64,000 bases of DNA from NCBI RefSeq assembly GCF_028993615.1, contig NZ_CP118632.1, positions 496,001-560,000 of the forward strand, read 5' to 3'. How positions within the stretch are numbered: position 1 is the stretch's first letter; each line of letters opens with the position of its first letter. The position numbers and the translations under genes are program-made. The DNA is from Herbaspirillum sp. WKF16 (GTDB taxonomy: Bacteria; Pseudomonadota; Gammaproteobacteria; Burkholderiales; Burkholderiaceae_D). This document shows, piece by piece, positions 1-8,562 of this stretch. The notes beneath the pieces were generated by a model. The model saw only the letters and a program-made list of their open reading frames with translations, was not told where the DNA came from and made no database searches.

Positions 1-241
1 CGCGGTTGTTCTCCAGCGCCGCCGCGATCAGCGCTTGCAGGCGCTGGTCGGGGAAGAACTGGCGCCAGCCGAGGTTGACGGCCTGCAGTTCTGCGCGGCC
101 TTCGGCGCTGGCCGGATACGAGGTTTCCACCGGCGCTTGCGGGCGCTCATAAGTGGGGACCAGCGAGCAGCCCCCCAATACGCCGGCGACCGCCAGCACC
201 GCGCACAGCTGCGACAGTTTTGGCATCGACAGTTTAGCCAT
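1..241 (-). CDS. RND efflux outer-membrane channel lipoprotein (OprM/NodT family), N-terminal part, cut by window edge
   Basis: Reading the minus strand from an ATG at 241 gives about 80 residues before the sequence runs out at base 1. It opens with MAKLSMPKLSQ, a hydrophobic stretch and a lipobox (GVLGGC), so it is exported and lipidated. The mature start (CSLVPTYERPQAP, then GWRQFFPDQRLQALIAAALENN) is the typical opening of OprM/CusC-type channels, which form the outer-membrane exit duct of tripartite pumps. Its ATG overlaps the stop of the upstream pump gene by 8 bases, so translation is probably coupled. It is the third gene of the adaptor-pump-channel operon. Only the N-terminus can be judged. 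Confidence 0.88.
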   Translation of the reverse strand, partial: MAKLSMPKLSQLCAVLAVAGVLGGCSLVPTYERPQAPVETSYPASAEGRAELQAVNLGWRQFFPDQRLQALIAAALENNR

Positions 242-3200
242 TGTTGTTCTCCACATTGATCTTGGGCGAATGGTCAGCGTCGAACTTGCGTTGACGCTCG
301 CTGCCCTTGAATATCTTGCGCACCACCACGAAGAAGACCGGCACCAGGAACACCGCCAGCACAGTCGCGGTGATCATGCCGCCCATCACGCCGGTGCCGA
401 TCGCGCGTTGGCTGGCCGAACCGGCGCCGGAGGCGATGGCCAGCGGCAGCACGCCGAGGATGAAGGCCAGCGAGGTCATGATGATCGGGCGGAAGCGCAG
501 GTGCACCGCTTCCAGCGTCGCTTCGATCAGGCCCATGCCTTGCGCCTGCAGGTCCTTGGCGAACTCGATGATCAGGATCGCGTTCTTGGCCGACAGGCCC
601 ACCACCGCGATCATGCCCACCTTGAAGTACACGTCGTTGGGCATGAAGCGCAGCGTCACGCCCAACAGCGCGCCGAGGATACCCAGCGGCACCACCAGCA
701 TCACCGCCAGCGGGATCGAGGTGCTTTCATACAGCGCGGCCAGCACCAGGAACACGGCGATCAGCGACAGCGCGTACAGGGCCGGCGCCTGGTTGCCGGA
801 GGTCTTTTCTTCCAGCGACTGGCCGGTCCATTCGAAGCCGAAGCCGTCGGGCAGCTTGGACACGAAACCTTCCATCTCCGCCATTGCCTCGCCGGTGCTG
901 CGGCCGGGCGCCGCGCCGCCGGCGATCTTCATCGCCGGATAACCGTTGTAGCGGATCAGCTGCACCGGGCCGTTGATCCACTTGGCGCTGACGAAGGCCG
1001 AGAAGGGCACCATGCCGCCGTTCGAATTGCGGGCGTACAGGCTGGTCAGGTCTTCCGGCTGCAGGCGGCGCTGGGCGTCAGCCTGCACGATCACGCGCTG
1101 CTGGCGTCCCTGGTTGGGGAAGTCGTTCACGTACGACGAACCCAGGGCCGTGGAGAGCACGCTGTTGATCGCCGAGAACGGCACGCCCAGGGCGTTGGCC
1201 TTGTCGCGGTCGATGTCGAGCTGCAGCTGCGGCGCATCTTCCAGGCCTTCCGGACGCACGCCGGCCAGCACCTTGCTCTGCGAGGCCATGCCCAGGATCT
1301 GGTTGCGGGCCTGCACCAGGGCCGCGTGGCCCAGGCCGGCGCGATCCTGCAGGCGGAAGGTGAAGCCGGTGGCGTTGCCCAGTTCAGGGATCGGCGGCGG
1401 GTTCAGCGGGAACACGATCGCATCCTTGATCTGCGAGAAGGCGCCGAAGGCCTTGCCGGCGATGGCGTCGGCCGACTGCGCGCCGGTGCGCTCGGACCAG
1501 TCCTTGAGCGGCGTAAACACCAGCGCGGCGTTCTGGCCGTTACCCGAGAACGAGAAGCCCAGCACCGCGATGGCGTGCTCGACCGCCGGATCCTTGAGGT
1601 AATACTCTTCGATCTTCTTCACCACTTCCACCGTGCGCGCGGTGCTCGCGCCAGGCGGCAGCTGCACGTTGGTGATGATGTAGCCCTGGTCTTCGTTGGG
1701 CAGGAAGGAGGCCGGCAGGCGAGCGTACAGCAGGCCCACGCAGACCACGATCAACACATACACGATCATGTAGCGGCCGGCCTTGCCCAGCATGCGGCCG
1801 ATCAGGCTCTGGTAGCGTCCCGCGGTGGTGTTGAACTTGCGGTTGAACCAGCCGAAGAAGCCCTTCTTCTCATGATGGTGCCCCTTCTCGACCGGCTTCA
1901 GGATGGTCGCGCACAGCGCCGGGGTCAGGGTGAAGGCCATCAGCACCGAGAACACCATGGAGGCCACCATCGACAGCGAGAACTGGCGATAGATCGCGCC
2001 CACGGCGCCGCCGAAGAAGGCCATCGGGATGAACACCGCGATCAGCACCAGCGTGATGCCGATCAGCGCGCCCGAGATCTGGCCCATGGCCTTGCGCGTG
2101 GCGTCGGCCGGCGAGAGGCCTTCCTCGCTCATGATGCGCTCGACGTTTTCCACCACCACGATCGCATCGTCGACCAGGATGCCGATGGCCAGCACCATGC
2201 CGAACATGGTCAGCACGTTGATCGAGAAGCCGAACACCAGCAGCGTGGCGAAGGTGCCCAGCAGGGCCACCGGCACCACCACCGTCGGGATGATGGTGTA
2301 GCGGATGTTCTGCAGGAACAGGAACATCACCAGGAACACCAGCACGATCGCCTCGATCAGGGTCTTGACCACTTCCTCGATCGAGATCTTCACGAACTTG
2401 GAGGTGTCGTAAGGGATGGTGTACTTCACGCCGGCCGGGAAGTACTTGGCCAGCTCTTCCATCTTCTTGTGCACGGCGGTGGCGGTGCCCAGCGCGTTGG
2501 CGGTGGGCGAGAGCTGCACGCCGATGAAGGAGGAGGGCTTGCCGTCCAGGCGCCCGGAGGTGTCGTAGGTCTGGCCGCCGACTTCGATGCGGGCCACGTC
2601 GCGCATGCGCACGGCCGAACCGTTCGCATTGGCGCGCAGGATGATGTCGCCGAACTGCTCGGGCGTGGTCAGCTGGCCGTTCACCACCACGGTCGCGGCG
2701 ATCTGCTGCGAGCCGGGACTGGGCAGCGCGCCCAGGGTGCCGCCCGCCACCAGCGCGTTCTGCGCGGTGATGGCCGCGGTCACGTCGGCCGGGGTCAGGT
2801 TCAGGCCGATCAGCTTGTTCGGGTCGATCCAGATGCGCATCGCGCGTTCGGTGCCGAACAGCTGCGCCTGGCCCACGCCGGGCACGCGCTTGATTTCGTT
2901 GAGGACGTTGCGCGACAGGTAGTCGCCCAGCGCCACCGGATCAAGCTTGCCGTCGGTGGAGGACAGGCCGATGAACAGCAGGAAGTTGGAGCGCGACTTG
3001 GTCACCTGCACGCCCTGCTGCGTGACGGCCGCCGGCAGGCGGGCCTCCACGCGCTTCAGGCGGTTCTGCACGTCCACGGCCGCCAGGTCGGGGTTGGTGG
3101 CCGGCGAGAAGGTCACGGTGATCTGCACCTGGCCGTTGGCCTGGCTTTGCGACTCCATGTACTGCAGGCCGTCGGCGCCGTTCATTTCCTGTTCGATCAG

Positions 3201-3389
3201 GCTGGTCACCGAATCGTCCAGGGTCTGCGCGGTCGCGCCCGGATAGGTTGCCGTCACGACGATGGTCGGCGGCGCGATACTGGGGTACTGGGCCACCGGC
3301 AAGCCGGTGATCGCCAGTGCCCCGGCCAGCATGATGAAGATGGCCAACACCCACGCGAAAACGGGGCGATCAATAAAAAACTTTCCCAT
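234..3389 (-). CDS. acrB: RND multidrug efflux pump, AcrB/MexB type (HAE1)
   Basis: 1051 residues, the usual length of proton-driven hydrophobe/amphiphile exporters of the inner membrane. It starts MGKFFIDRPVFAWV, standard for AcrB. The paired aspartates of the proton relay are seen in GILVDDAIVVVENV and the relay lysine in GLSAKNAILIIEFAKD. An AGAGG ribosome site precedes ATG 3389. It lies 11 bases after the adaptor gene and overlaps the channel lipoprotein gene, giving a complete tripartite operon. Expression is probably repressed by the divergent TetR protein at 5247. Substrates cannot be read from sequence; antibiotics, solvents or plant phenolics are typical of the family. The symbol marks family, not proven orthology. 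Confidence 0.95.
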   Translation of the reverse strand: MGKFFIDRPVFAWVLAIFIMLAGALAITGLPVAQYPSIAPPTIVVTATYPGATAQTLDDSVTSLIEQEMNGADGLQYMESQSQANGQVQITVTFSPATNPDLAAVDVQNRLKRVEARLPAAVTQQGVQVTKSRSNFLLFIGLSSTDGKLDPVALGDYLSRNVLNEIKRVPGVGQAQLFGTERAMRIWIDPNKLIGLNLTPADVTAAITAQNALVAGGTLGALPSPGSQQIAATVVVNGQLTTPEQFGDIILRANANGSAVRMRDVARIEVGGQTYDTSGRLDGKPSSFIGVQLSPTANALGTATAVHKKMEELAKYFPAGVKYTIPYDTSKFVKISIEEVVKTLIEAIVLVFLVMFLFLQNIRYTIIPTVVVPVALLGTFATLLVFGFSINVLTMFGMVLAIGILVDDAIVVVENVERIMSEEGLSPADATRKAMGQISGALIGITLVLIAVFIPMAFFGGAVGAIYRQFSLSMVASMVFSVLMAFTLTPALCATILKPVEKGHHHEKKGFFGWFNRKFNTTAGRYQSLIGRMLGKAGRYMIVYVLIVVCVGLLYARLPASFLPNEDQGYIITNVQLPPGASTARTVEVVKKIEEYYLKDPAVEHAIAVLGFSFSGNGQNAALVFTPLKDWSERTGAQSADAIAGKAFGAFSQIKDAIVFPLNPPPIPELGNATGFTFRLQDRAGLGHAALVQARNQILGMASQSKVLAGVRPEGLEDAPQLQLDIDRDKANALGVPFSAINSVLSTALGSSYVNDFPNQGRQQRVIVQADAQRRLQPEDLTSLYARNSNGGMVPFSAFVSAKWINGPVQLIRYNGYPAMKIAGGAAPGRSTGEAMAEMEGFVSKLPDGFGFEWTGQSLEEKTSGNQAPALYALSLIAVFLVLAALYESTSIPLAVMLVVPLGILGALLGVTLRFMPNDVYFKVGMIAVVGLSAKNAILIIEFAKDLQAQGMGLIEATLEAVHLRFRPIIMTSLAFILGVLPLAIASGAGSASQRAIGTGVMGGMITATVLAVFLVPVFFVVVRKIFKGSERQRKFDADHSPKINVENNNG

Positions 3390-3400
3390 CTGGCAGCCTC

Positions 3401-4609
3401 TTAGTTAGCTTTCGGTTGGGCGCTCGCAGCTTGCTGGCCCGGTTGGCCTTGCGCGGGAGCGCCCGCGGGATTCTGGTTCCACGCCACAGGCTTGACCGGG
3501 GCGCCCGGCTTGACCTTTTGCAGTCCTTCCACGATCACGCGGTCGCCTTCCTTCAAGCCGTCCAGGATCTGCCAGCTGTTGCCGCGCGCGGCGCCGGTCT
3601 TGATCGGACGTGGCTCCACCTTGTTCTCGGCGTTGACCACGAACACGGACGAGCCGTTGGGGTCGCGCATCACGGCTTGTTGCGGCACCAGCAGGGCGGC
3701 CTCGTCGACCGCCTGTTCGATCTTGGCGCGCACGTAGGTGCCCGGCAGCAGCACGCGCTTGGGGTTGGGGAATTCGGCGCGCAGCGAGACCGAACCGGTG
3801 GCTTCATCCACCGTGATGTCGGAGAACAGCAGCTTGCCCTGCAGCGGATAGGCCTGGCCGTTTTCCTGCAGCAGCGTCACCGCCGCCTTGTTGTCGCCCA
3901 CGCTCTTCAACTGGCCGCTGGCCATGGCCTGCTGCAGCTTCAACAGGTCGGCGCTGGACTGGGTCACGTTGACGTAGACCGGGTCGAGCTGCTGCACCAG
4001 CGCCAGCTGGGTGGCGTCGCTGCCCTGGCCGACCAGCGCGCCTTCGGTCACCAGCGCGCGGCCGATGCGGCCGGAGATGGGCGAAGTCACGGTCGCATAG
4101 CCCAGGTTCAGGCCGGCGGTCTGCACCGCGGCCTTGCCCGAGGCGACGTCGGCTTCGGCCTGCTTCTGCGCGGCGACGGCGTCGTCGTATTCCTGCTTGG
4201 AGACGGCGTTGGCCTCCACCAGCGGCTTGTAGCGCTGCGCCTTGAGCGCGGCCTGGGTCAGGTTGGCCTGGGCGCGCGCCAGCGTGGCCTGGGCGCTGTC
4301 GTAGGTGGCCTTATATTGCGCCGGGTCGATCTTGAAGAGGACCTGGCCTTCCTTGACGTCGCTGCCTTCCTTGAAGACGCGCTTTTGCACGATGCCGGCC
4401 ACGCGGGCGCGCACCTGCGCCACACGGAAGGCCTCGACCCGGCCCGGCAGCTCATTGGTGATGGCGACGCGTTGCGGCGCCACGGTGACGACGGAGACCT
4501 CAGACGGCGGCATCGCGCCCGGAGCGGCTGGTTTTTGTCCGCAGGCGGCCAGGGCGGCAGCAACTGCGATTGTCATGGTGAGGCGCGTGAAACGACTGAC
4601 TGAGCTCAT
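3401..4609 (-). CDS. acrA: RND efflux periplasmic adaptor lipoprotein, AcrA/MexA type
   Basis: 402 residues from ATG 4609. The frame is open up to 4837, but that would place the start inside the operator. From 4609 the protein begins MSSVSRFTRLTM and has a lipobox (ALAAC) at about residues 20-24, exactly as adaptors need. The barrel-sandwich (lipoyl) halves, a long alpha-hairpin rich in Ala and Gln (TYDSAQATLARAQANL), and the beta-barrel region (GTYVRAKIEQ) follow in order. It joins the inner-membrane pump to the outer-membrane channel. First gene of the operon; its leader is about 200 bases long, counted from the TATAAT beside the AcrR-like operator. Confidence 0.94.
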   Translation of the reverse strand: MSSVSRFTRLTMTIAVAAALAACGQKPAAPGAMPPSEVSVVTVAPQRVAITNELPGRVEAFRVAQVRARVAGIVQKRVFKEGSDVKEGQVLFKIDPAQYKATYDSAQATLARAQANLTQAALKAQRYKPLVEANAVSKQEYDDAVAAQKQAEADVASGKAAVQTAGLNLGYATVTSPISGRIGRALVTEGALVGQGSDATQLALVQQLDPVYVNVTQSSADLLKLQQAMASGQLKSVGDNKAAVTLLQENGQAYPLQGKLLFSDITVDEATGSVSLRAEFPNPKRVLLPGTYVRAKIEQAVDEAALLVPQQAVMRDPNGSSVFVVNAENKVEPRPIKTGAARGNSWQILDGLKEGDRVIVEGLQKVKPGAPVKPVAWNQNPAGAPAQGQPGQQAASAQPKAN

Positions 4610-5246
4610 AGATATCTCGCACGAAAGTAAAGTGAGGCCGCCGTGGCGGCAATGAAACGAATTCGATGAAGCGGATGGTGCTGCCTCGTCCGGAGGGCGG
4701 AGAGACTGGAAAAACACGTAAAAGCAGTTTGTTGCAGAGCAAAAAAGAAGATGCCTGCTTCCCGGCGGAGGCGGTCGATTTTTTGCGTTTGATTGACGAC
4801 AGAGACTTGAAGCGGGTGCTATTATACATACATTCATGTATGTATGTATTTATTCGGAAACTCTCACTAATTTAGCAAACTTGTGGAAATCAGCGTAGGT
4901 AAATATGAGCGATTCCTTGCATTTAACCGACAAGAGCGCCTCGCCGCCATTTCTGCAGGAGAAAAACCGAGTCGCCGTTGCCGCTTCTGCGTCGATTTGC
5001 CGCAGCCCGGGACTTGGATTGCCAGCCATGCCATTGTGCCAAAGCTTGTCTTACGGGAACATGACAGCGCGCACCCGCCCGGCGCGCCGCCGTGGTGTCG
5101 CGCATCGGTCGCCGATGTGCGCGCGCAGCATCCGCGGCATGTACCGGGCTTGCGCGGCAAGCCGCGCGGCCGGGCTGCGCGTTTCCTTCCATCATCGGGT
5201 ATCGCCATGATCCAGATTTCCATCCTTCCGCGCCCGGGCCGCTGAC
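4610..5246. other. 637-base divergent intergenic region of the RND operon
   Basis: It holds the operator at 4825-4848, a minus-strand TATAAT at 4821-4826 and an AT-rich stretch to about 4915. The rest is GC-rich without an evident gene. An ATG at 4905 after AGGTAAAT opens a 101-codon frame, but its Arg/Ala/Ser-rich composition is that of a chance frame. The leader of the TetR gene would be up to about 370 bases long if its promoter is near the operator. Confidence 0.6.
4825..4848. promoter_or_regulatory. AcrR-type operator between acrA-like and acrR-like genes
   Basis: A 24-base near-perfect inverted repeat, beginning TACATACATT and ending ATGTATGTA, lies in the divergent gap. One base pair breaks the 12-base half-site symmetry. 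By memory of the Escherichia coli acrAB operator it matches 21 of 24 positions. A minus-strand TATAAT (4821-4826) overlaps its edge, so repressor binding would block adaptor transcription. Seen: the dyad and the TATAAT. Inferred: that the TetR protein at 5247 binds here. Confidence 0.85.
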
Positions 5247-5906
5247 ATGGCCCGCTCAACCAAGGAAGAAGCGCTCGAGACGCGCTCCCGCATCCTCGAC
5301 GCCGCCGAGCAGGTGTTCCACGAGCGCGGCGTCTCGCAGACCTCGCTGGCCGACGTGGCCAAGGCCGCCGACGTCACGCGCGGCGCCATCTACTGGCACT
5401 TCAAGAACAAGTCCGACCTGTTCGACGCCATGTGCGAGCGCGTGCGGCTGCCGATGGAAGCGGTGCTGGAAGAGAACGCCAGCCCGCAGCAGGAAGACCC
5501 GTTGGGTCAGTTCCTGCGCAGCGGCGTCTACGTGCTGACCCTGGCCGCCACCGACGAGCGCTGCCGCCGGGTGTTCGACATCATCTTCAACAAGTGCGAA
5601 TTCGCCGATCACGACGACCCGATCCTGGTGCGCCAGCGCGAATGCCATGTCGACGGCATGCTGCGCCTGGAGCAGATCCTCGGCAACGCCATCGCGCGCG
5701 GCCAGTTGCCGGCCTCGCTCAACATCCGCGTGGCCTGCCTGATGGCGCACTCCACCTTCAGCGGCCTGCTGACGGACTGGTTCTTCGCGCCCGACAGCTT
5801 CGACCTGGTGGCCGACGGCGAGCGCATCCTGGCCGCCTCGCTGCATGCCTTGAAGACGGCCCCATCGCTGCAGAAGGACGCCGACGGCAAGACGCCCTCG
5901 GTCTGA
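5247..5906 (+). CDS. TetR-family repressor, AcrR/TtgR type
   Basis: 219 residues. The N-terminal helix-turn-helix is clear (TRSRILDAAEQVFHERGVS, then TSLADVAKAADVTRGAIYWHF, residues about 12-52). The ligand-binding half resembles AcrR/TtgR (LTLAATDERCRRVFDIIFNKCE). Such proteins repress the adjacent pump and release DNA on binding pump substrates. It is divergent from the adaptor gene, with an AcrR-like operator between them. There is no strong ribosome site before ATG 5247, but an earlier start does not fit the family. Its end lies 25 bases from the convergent tolC-like gene, with no terminator seen between. Confidence 0.93.
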   Translation: MARSTKEEALETRSRILDAAEQVFHERGVSQTSLADVAKAADVTRGAIYWHFKNKSDLFDAMCERVRLPMEAVLEENASPQQEDPLGQFLRSGVYVLTLAATDERCRRVFDIIFNKCEFADHDDPILVRQRECHVDGMLRLEQILGNAIARGQLPASLNIRVACLMAHSTFSGLLTDWFFAPDSFDLVADGERILAASLHALKTAPSLQKDADGKTPSV

Positions 5907-5930
5907 TCCAGCTTCCCGCTTCCCTCTTCC

Positions 5931-7229
5931 TTATTGCTGCGGCCCGCCCAGGAGGGCGTTGACCTGCGCCAGGTCGTCCTCGCGCAGCGCGCCGGCCGCG
6001 GCCTTGAGCTTCAATCCGTTCATCAGCGTGTCATAGCGCGCTCGGGCCAGGTCGCGCCGCGTCGAGTACAGCTGCTGCTGGGCGTTGAGCACGTCGATAT
6101 TGATGCGCACGCCGACCTGGTAGCCCAGCTTGTTGGAGTCCAGCGAGGACTGGCTCGACACTTCGGCCGCCTCATACGCCTTCACCTGCGACAAGCCGTT
6201 GACCACGCCCAGGTAGGACTGGCGCGCGTTGAGCACCGCCGTGCGGCGCGCGTTCTCCAGATCCGAGCGGGCCTTGTCGGCCAGCGCGATCGCCTCGTCC
6301 ACCTTGCTGCCGGTGGCGAAGCCTGAGAACAGCGGGATGTTCCACTGCACGCCGACCGAGTTGCTGTAGCCGCGCAGGTTCAGGTAGGGCGAGCGCACGC
6401 TGGTCTGGTCGGTAAAGTTGCGCCCGGCAACCAGGTCGACCGTGGGCGCGTGCCCGGCGCGGTTGCGCTTGATCTCGCTTTGCGCGATCTCCAGCGCCAC
6501 CTGCTGGCCCACCACCGCGTAGTTGTCGGCCTGGGCGCTGGCGATCCAGGTGTCGATCTGCGCCGGCTGCGGCGCCGAGAGCTTCACGCCCGGGCGCAGC
6601 ACCGACAGCGGCGCGGGCGCCTGGCCGATGATCTGCTGCAGCTTGGAAAGCGCGACCTCCAGGTCGTTCTGCGCGGCGATCTCCTGCGCATTGGCAAGGT
6701 CGTAGCGCGCCTGGGCCTCGTTGGTGTCAGTGATGGTGGAGGTGCCGATCTCGAAGTTACGCTTGGCCGAGGCCAGCTGCTCGCTGATGGCGATCTTCTG
6801 CGCCGCCAGGAAGGACAGCGCATCCTGCGCCGCCAGCACGTCGAAATACGCCTGCGCGCAGCGCAATATCAGGTCTTGCTGGGCCTGCGCGAACTGCGCT
6901 TCGCTGGAGGCTACCGACAGCTTGCCCTGCTTGTAGGTCTCCCAGTTGGCCAGGCGCAAGAGCGGCTGCGTCAGCTGCAGCGCGTAGCTGTTGTTGGTGC
7001 TGTCGAAGTTCTGGTCCGAGCGGGTGTAGCTGCCGCCGACGCTGATGGCGGGCAGCAGGCCGGCGCGGCCCTGGGTGTCCTTCTCGCGGCCGGCGGCCAG
7101 CGCATAGCGCGCGCTGGTGTAGACCGGGTCGTTGGCCAGCGCCAGCTGGTAGACCTGCAGCAGGTCGGCGGCGCCGGCGGCCGGCGTGGCCAGGGCGGCA
7201 AGCAGGGAGACGATCAGGGCGGAACGCAT
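5931..7229 (-). CDS. tolC: TolC-family outer-membrane channel protein
   Basis: 432 residues from ATG 7229 (MRSALIVSLLAALATPAAGA, a signal peptide cut before ADLLQVYQLALANDP). The frame continues upstream to 7412 but that extension is Pro/Arg-rich and lacks a signal. TolC-type repeats are seen (YNLANAQEI-like YDLANAQEIAAQ, and AVLNARQSYLGVVNGLSQVKAYEAA). It builds the trimeric periplasmic tunnel used by type I secretion and RND or ABC pumps. It follows pcm and the rhodanese gene on the same strand. It is a candidate partner for the second RND pump at 8563, which has no channel gene of its own. Confidence 0.92.
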   Translation of the reverse strand: MRSALIVSLLAALATPAAGAADLLQVYQLALANDPVYTSARYALAAGREKDTQGRAGLLPAISVGGSYTRSDQNFDSTNNSYALQLTQPLLRLANWETYKQGKLSVASSEAQFAQAQQDLILRCAQAYFDVLAAQDALSFLAAQKIAISEQLASAKRNFEIGTSTITDTNEAQARYDLANAQEIAAQNDLEVALSKLQQIIGQAPAPLSVLRPGVKLSAPQPAQIDTWIASAQADNYAVVGQQVALEIAQSEIKRNRAGHAPTVDLVAGRNFTDQTSVRSPYLNLRGYSNSVGVQWNIPLFSGFATGSKVDEAIALADKARSDLENARRTAVLNARQSYLGVVNGLSQVKAYEAAEVSSQSSLDSNKLGYQVGVRINIDVLNAQQQLYSTRRDLARARYDTLMNGLKLKAAAGALREDDLAQVNALLGGPQQ

Positions 7230-7413
7230 GCGGCGGATTCTCCGGACAAGGCAAGGGGTGGAACAGGCGGCGCGGACGGCGGCAAACGGAACCCGGGCCT
7301 GCGCCGCGCTACGCGGCGGCAAGGCGGATGGCGTGAAAGGGAGGGGAAAGTTCGCCGGCGCCGGACTGCCGCCAGGCCCGTCCGCGAGGAACGGGGATGG
7401 CGGCATCGGCAAC

Positions 7414-7737
7414 TCAGTAGGTCGGCATGGACGGATCGACCTGGTTGGCCCAGGCGTGCACCCCGCCGGTCAGGTTGATCACCTTGGTGAAGCCCTGGCG
7501 TTCGAGGAACGCCGCCACCTGCATGCTGCGTCCGCCATGGTGGCAGATGCAGACCACGGTCTGCTCTTCATCGAGCTCGGAGAAGCGCCCGGGAACCGTG
7601 TTCATCGGCACCAGCTGCGAGCCGGCGATGTTGCAGGTTTGGTGTTCCCAGGGTTCGCGCACATCCAGCAGCAGGGGAGTAGGGCGGTCGGGATCGGCGA
7701 TCCACGCTGCCAGGTCCGGGGCGGTGATGTGCTCCAT
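7414..7737 (-). CDS. Single-domain rhodanese-like sulfurtransferase
   Basis: 107 residues forming one rhodanese domain. The start MEHITAPDLAAWI, the LLLDVREPWEH motif and the active-site loop CHHGGRS (residues about 64-70, Cys as persulfide carrier) are all present. No signal peptide, so cytoplasmic. A ribosome site (AGGA) overlaps the stop of pcm, 9 bases upstream, so the two are co-translated. Single-domain rhodaneses move sulfur or act in redox and cyanide metabolism; which applies here cannot be told. Confidence 0.92.
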   Translation of the reverse strand: MEHITAPDLAAWIADPDRPTPLLLDVREPWEHQTCNIAGSQLVPMNTVPGRFSELDEEQTVVCICHHGGRSMQVAAFLERQGFTKVINLTGGVHAWANQVDPSMPTY

Positions 7738-7746
7738 GAGATATTC

Positions 7747-8412
7747 CTAGAAAGTGAAGTGGGACGGCGTGGTCGCCGCATGCAGCGGAGTGGCCGCGGT
7801 TTCGACGATGTTGACGGTCTCGAAGGCCTGCTCCGAGGTGCGGGTGATGAGCTTGAGCTGCATCACCGGCAGGGAGCCGACGATGGCCAGCAGGCGGCCG
7901 CCGATCTTGAGCTGCTTGCCGAAGGCTTCCGGCAGCACCGGCAGCGAACCGGAGATCACGATCACGTCGTATTCGGCAGCCTTGCCGTCGGCGCCGGTCC
8001 AGCCCTGCGCGCCGTTGCCCAGCTGCACGTCGACGTTGGCCACGCCGTAGTCCGACAGGTTCTGCTCGGCCAGGCTCTTGAGTTCCGGCGAGATATCGAC
8101 GGTCGTCACGTGGCGCGCCTTGTGCGCCAGCAACGCCGCCATGTAGCCCGAGCCGGCGCCGATTTCCAGCACCACCTCGTGCTTCTTGACGTTGGCTTCC
8201 TGCGCGATGCGGGCCTCGATCTTCGGCGCCAGCATGTTTTCGCCGCCCGGCAGCGGGATCTCGGTGTCGAAGAAGGCCAGGCTGCGGTGCGCGGCGGGAA
8301 CGAATTCCTCGCGCTTGACGACCGTCAGCAGGTCCAGAATGTCCTGCGCCAGCACGTTCCAGGGGCGGATTTGCTGTTCGATCATGTTGAAACGGGCTTG
8401 TTCGATATTCAT
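7747..8412 (-). CDS. pcm: Protein-L-isoaspartate O-methyltransferase
   Basis: 221 residues. The SAM-binding motif EIGAGSGYMAALLA (about residues 82-95), the N-terminal MIEQQIRPW and EFVPAAHRSLAFFDTEIPL segments match the Pcm family. The enzyme methylates isoaspartyl residues in aged proteins so they can be repaired. It heads a minus-strand unit with the rhodanese and tolC genes, an order familiar from Burkholderiales. A TAAAAT element lies about 40 bases upstream of ATG 8412. Some members of this family in the same position are annotated simply as methyltransferases, so substrate is inferred. Confidence 0.87.
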   Translation of the reverse strand: MNIEQARFNMIEQQIRPWNVLAQDILDLLTVVKREEFVPAAHRSLAFFDTEIPLPGGENMLAPKIEARIAQEANVKKHEVVLEIGAGSGYMAALLAHKARHVTTVDISPELKSLAEQNLSDYGVANVDVQLGNGAQGWTGADGKAAEYDVIVISGSLPVLPEAFGKQLKIGGRLLAIVGSLPVMQLKLITRTSEQAFETVNIVETAATPLHAATTPSHFTF

Positions 8413-8488
8413 GGCGGTGGGCTCTAATAGCGACGGAAAACCGCCATTTTATCAAACACCGCCCAGCTAGACAGCTCGTGTAGAGCTG

Positions 8489-8527
8489 AAAAAACGCCCG
8501 GGAAACCCGCCTGTTGCGGGATTTCCC
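8489..8527 (-). terminator. Rho-independent terminator of the second RND operon
   Basis: On the minus strand GGGAAATCCCGC pairs with GCGGGTTTCCC around an AACAG loop (one bulged T), followed by GGGCG and six T residues. It lies 36 bases after the pump stop codon. An overlapping alternative inverted repeat, CCTGTTGC with GCAACAGG (8510-8539), would compete with it. Confidence 0.8.
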
Positions 8528-8562
8528 CGTTGCAACAGGGCGCGGCGACCGCGCCGGCCGCT

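Noticed and set aside
153..3404. 1083-codon plus-strand frame opposite the RND pump
   Set aside because: His/Arg/Gln-rich composition and full overlap with a certain gene. It is the stop-free antisense frame expected in GC-rich DNA.
4905..5210. Possible small gene in the RND divergent gap (101 codons)
   Set aside because: AGGTAAAT precedes ATG, but the product is Arg/Ala/Ser-rich with no conserved pattern and lies in a regulatory gap.
8472..8488. Hairpin CAGCTC-GTGTA-GAGCTG upstream of pcm
   Set aside because: The A tract follows it on the plus strand, and no T tract follows on the minus strand, so it is not a terminator. May be incidental.
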